Positions 5,941-7,017 of a DNA stretch of 7,017 nucleotides are shown one piece after another. This stretch comes from an uncultured Psychrobacillus sp. GTDB taxonomy: Bacteria > Bacillota > Bacilli > Bacillales_A > Planococcaceae. Within the stretch, counting starts at the first letter, position 1. Every line of letters begins with the position of its first letter. The stretch covers positions 1-7,017 of the forward strand of contig CAKQHO010000148.1 of NCBI GenBank assembly GCA_934234185.1. The letters are read 5' to 3'. Both the position numbers and the translations under genes were made by a program. The notes beneath the pieces were generated by a model. The model made no database searches and was not told the origin of the DNA. It saw nothing but the letters and a program-made list of their open reading frames with translations.

Positions 5941-6482
5941 AAAAATAACTTACCCTTTCTGACTCGTTTCTCCCAGAATCCGCCGTGAATTGTCTTCGGC
6001 TCATATGCAATGATAAAAATGCCAGGATCAATTTCCTTTAATCGATTATATAGCTTTAACTCATGCTTCCTTGGGGTTAAGATTTGAAGTGCTTGTCGAT
6101 TACCCTCTAATCCATTTGCTGTCCAATCAGTTACACCATATCCCTCTTCCCTCAGTGTTTTAGAAAGATGATTCACATCATCTTGTTGGGATATTGCGTT
6201 TACCATAATATACCCGAGAGATAGTTTTTCTTCAAGCTTAGAGCCAATAATAATACCCGTTCCAAAACCAAGAGCGTATGCTATCAAGTTTTGAATGGAA
6301 CCTAAATTATCTAACACCAAACCAAGTCCAACAATATAAACAGTTGTTTCTATTATACTCAAGAAAGCTGCAACATATCGATACCCTTTTAATGTAAGAA
6401 TCATTCTTGTGGTAGAAAGAGTTACATACACAATGTTAATGGAAAAAATGATCAATACCATAATTACTGCATTTTCAAGCAT
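5937..6482 (-). CDS. yebE: UPF0316 / DUF2179 membrane protein (YebE-like), function unknown
   Basis: This 181-residue protein has two parts. The N-terminal half has about three membrane segments (about 4-22, 37-57 and 62-81) with the conserved STTRMILTLKGYR stretch (23-35) between the first two, the DUF5698-like region. The C-terminal half (about 92-165) is a soluble alpha/beta domain of DUF2179 type, also found at the C-terminus of YitT-family membrane proteins. It includes DVNHLSKTLREEGYGVTDWTANG and the LKEIDPGIFIIAYEPKTIHGGFW end. Length and layout fit the UPF0316 family and the B. subtilis gene next to purE. The ATG at 6482 follows AAGGAG with an 8-nt spacer, and the stop overlaps yebG. 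No biochemical role is established for this protein to my knowledge; ligand sensing by the soluble domain is only a guess. Confidence 0.9.
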   Translation of the reverse strand: MLENAVIMVLIIFSINIVYVTLSTTRMILTLKGYRYVAAFLSIIETTVYIVGLGLVLDNLGSIQNLIAYALGFGTGIIIGSKLEEKLSLGYIMVNAISQQDDVNHLSKTLREEGYGVTDWTANGLEGNRQALQILTPRKHELKLYNRLKEIDPGIFIIAYEPKTIHGGFWEKRVRKGKLFL

Positions 6483-6554
6483 AAATCCAGCTCCTTACTT
6501 TAATGTTGTAAACTCCTGTTGATACCTATAGGGAGATTTTTAATTTTAATATTA

Positions 6555-6582
6555 TTTATATACCCGATATGTTTGGAATCAA
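6555..6582 (-). promoter_or_regulatory. Weak candidate promoter for yebE-yebG
   Basis: The minus strand shows TTGATT (6582-6577), 16 bp, then TATAAA (6560-6555). This would leave a leader of about 65 nt before the yebE ATG. The region is so AT-rich that other -10-like matches exist, so the choice is uncertain. The -35 lies inside the inverted repeat at 6574-6616. Confidence 0.35.
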
Positions 6583-6616
6583 TCACCTGATAGAGAGAAG
6601 AGGATGATTGATTCCA
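6574..6616 (+). repeat. 12-bp perfect inverted repeat, terminator-like on the plus strand
   Basis: TGGAATCAATCA (6574-6585) is perfectly complementary to TGATTGATTCCA (6605-6616). Past a bulged A at 6604, CCT (6586-6588) pairs with AGG (6601-6603). On the plus strand seven T residues follow at 6621-6627, so a plus-strand transcript would have a plausible terminator. No plus-strand gene lies upstream. On the minus strand the second arm overlaps the candidate yebE -35, so an operator is the alternative. Confidence 0.5.
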
Positions 6617-6695
6617 TTGATTTTTTTCACGAAGGGTTTAAGGAACAGAATTTACGCATCAGACATACTTTCCATTTTCAGTAATTTAGCCAAAT

Positions 6696-6725
6696 AAAAA
6701 AGAACTCCATTTCATGATAGAGTTC
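6696..6725 (-). terminator. Second terminator-like hairpin downstream of the rRNA operon
   Basis: The minus strand reads GAACTCTAT, loop CATGAA, ATGGAGTTC, then six T residues (6701-6696): a 9-bp stem with one G-U pair and a U-run, the classic intrinsic form. It is about 175 nt after the rRNA terminator. It may catch read-through from rRNA transcription before yebE, or end an unrecognised small transcript from 6726-6898. Confidence 0.7.
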
Positions 6726-6790
6726 CTTGTGCCATATAAGAGTTCGTATTAATGAAGAATATGCATGTCTTTATCACGGTCTACTATGTA

Positions 6791-6806
6791 CTATAGAATT
6801 CTATAG
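6791..6806. repeat. 16-bp perfect palindrome
   Basis: CTATAGAATTCTATAG is identical on both strands. It lies between the two terminators, outside any gene. It could be a dimeric protein's operator or chance in AT-rich DNA. No matching promoter is visible next to it. Confidence 0.5.
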
Positions 6807-6807
6807 G

Positions 6808-6883
6808 TTAGGTATTTATCAAATAGCTATATCTTCAATAAGAAATATCTCTTGTTGAAAAAATTTTTTTATAAAATACCTAA
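6808..6883. repeat. Nested inverted repeats after the rRNA terminator
   Basis: An outer 10-bp pair, TTAGGTATTT (6808-6817) and AAATACCTAA (6874-6883), encloses an inner hairpin TTCAATAAGA (6834-6843)/TCTTGTTGAA (6850-6859) with a 6-base loop. The inner stem is fully paired (one G-U) only in plus-strand RNA; the minus strand has an A-C mismatch there. A T-run at 6864-6870 follows on the plus strand. No function can be assigned. Confidence 0.5.
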
Positions 6884-6899
6884 TCTGTTATTTCTCTAC

Positions 6900-6937
6900 A
6901 AAAAAACAAAGCCGCCACCGATTAAATCGGTGACGAC
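6900..6937 (-). terminator. Intrinsic terminator of the rRNA operon
   Basis: The minus strand forms a 12-bp stem GTCGTCACCGAT / ATCGGTGGCGGC (6937-6926 with 6922-6911, two G-U pairs, loop TTA). It is followed by TTTG and seven T residues (6906-6900). It begins only 6 nt after the predicted 3' end of 5S rRNA, the usual arrangement at the end of a Bacillus rrn operon. Confidence 0.95.
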
Positions 6938-6942
6938 TTAGT

Positions 6943-7017
6943 GCCTAGCGACGTCCTACTCTCACAGGGGGAGACCCCCAACTACCATCGGCGCTGAAGA
7001 GCTTAACTTCCGTGTTC
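6943..7017 (-). rRNA. rrf: 5S ribosomal RNA, 3' part (cut by window edge)
   Basis: The minus strand from the window edge reads GAACACGGAAGUUAAGCUCU and continues through CAGCGCCGAUGGUAGU, the G-run/C-run hairpin and GUGAGAGUAGGACGUCGCUAGGC. This is the conserved 3' two thirds of Bacillus-type 5S rRNA. About 75 of the roughly 116 nt are present; the first 40 or so lie beyond 7017. The 3' end at about 6943 is set by alignment to the known ...GGACGCCGCCAAGC end of B. subtilis 5S. It should be the last gene of a 16S-23S-5S operon pointing toward yebE. No tRNA follows. Confidence 0.97.

Larger units (their letters stand above)
6483..6942. other. Non-coding spacer between 5S rRNA and yebE
   Basis: These 460 bases are AT-rich and hold no convincing coding frame on either strand and no tRNA-like cloverleaf. 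They contain the rRNA terminator, a second terminator-like hairpin, a 16-bp palindrome, nested inverted repeats, a large 12-bp inverted repeat and a weak promoter candidate for yebE, listed separately. Confidence 0.8.

Noticed and set aside
6739..6751. CGAAC on the minus strand (TACGAACTC), resembling a PurBox half upstream of yebE
   Set aside because: It is a single poor match with no facing partner nearby and far from the candidate promoter.
6483..6942. tRNA genes after the rRNA operon, as found at many Bacillus rrn operons
   Set aside because: No TTC-arm, anticodon arm or CCA-ended cloverleaf could be found on the minus strand, and a terminator follows 5S directly.
1..7017. A novel defence, mobile or biosynthetic system
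   Set aside because: Every recognisable gene is housekeeping or a known uncharacterised family in its usual Bacillaceae position. There are no transposase, integrase, toxin, nuclease or CRISPR signatures.

Overview
The window looks like a chromosomal segment from a low-GC Firmicute of the Bacillaceae (Bacillus and relatives). Evidence: the gene order yebE-yebG-purE-purK-purB-purC-purS-purQ-purL matches the de novo purine (pur) operon region of Bacillus subtilis. The PurL, PurB and PurC sequences read as close relatives of the B. subtilis proteins. The genes have strong AGGAGG-type ribosome binding sites, and the purE leader carries both PurBox-like operators and a guanine riboswitch. Everything identified as a gene is on the minus strand, so transcription runs from high to low coordinates.

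Layout in the direction of transcription: 7017-6943 is the 3' part of a 5S rRNA gene, the end of an rRNA operon, followed at once by a strong intrinsic terminator (6937-6900). From 6899 to 6483 lies a non-coding, AT-rich spacer with several inverted repeats, a 16-bp perfect palindrome, a second terminator-like hairpin and a weak promoter candidate. Next come two overlapping small genes: a UPF0316/DUF2179-type membrane protein (yebE, 6482-5937) and a short NETI-motif protein (yebG, 5940-5749). The 5748-5412 stretch is the pur control region: two opposed PurBox-like sites plus a third possible copy, a near-consensus sigma-A promoter (TTGACG, 17 bp, TAAAAT), a guanine-specific aptamer, a predicted antiterminator and a large intrinsic terminator.

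The structural genes follow: purE-purK (4-bp overlap), purB (15-bp gap), a 69-bp gap with a hairpin, then purC-purS-purQ-purL, each overlapping the next. PurK and PurE carboxylate AIR via N5-CAIR. PurC adds aspartate. PurB removes fumarate (and also acts at adenylosuccinate). PurS, PurQ and PurL form the three-part FGAM synthetase. purL runs off the low-coordinate end, and purF and the later genes presumably lie beyond it.

No mobile element, CRISPR array, tRNA or defence-type system is visible. The coding content is ordinary housekeeping. The points most worth a second look are regulatory: the detailed riboswitch switching path, the third PurBox copy placed 84 bp from the first, and the unexplained hairpins between 5S and yebE.
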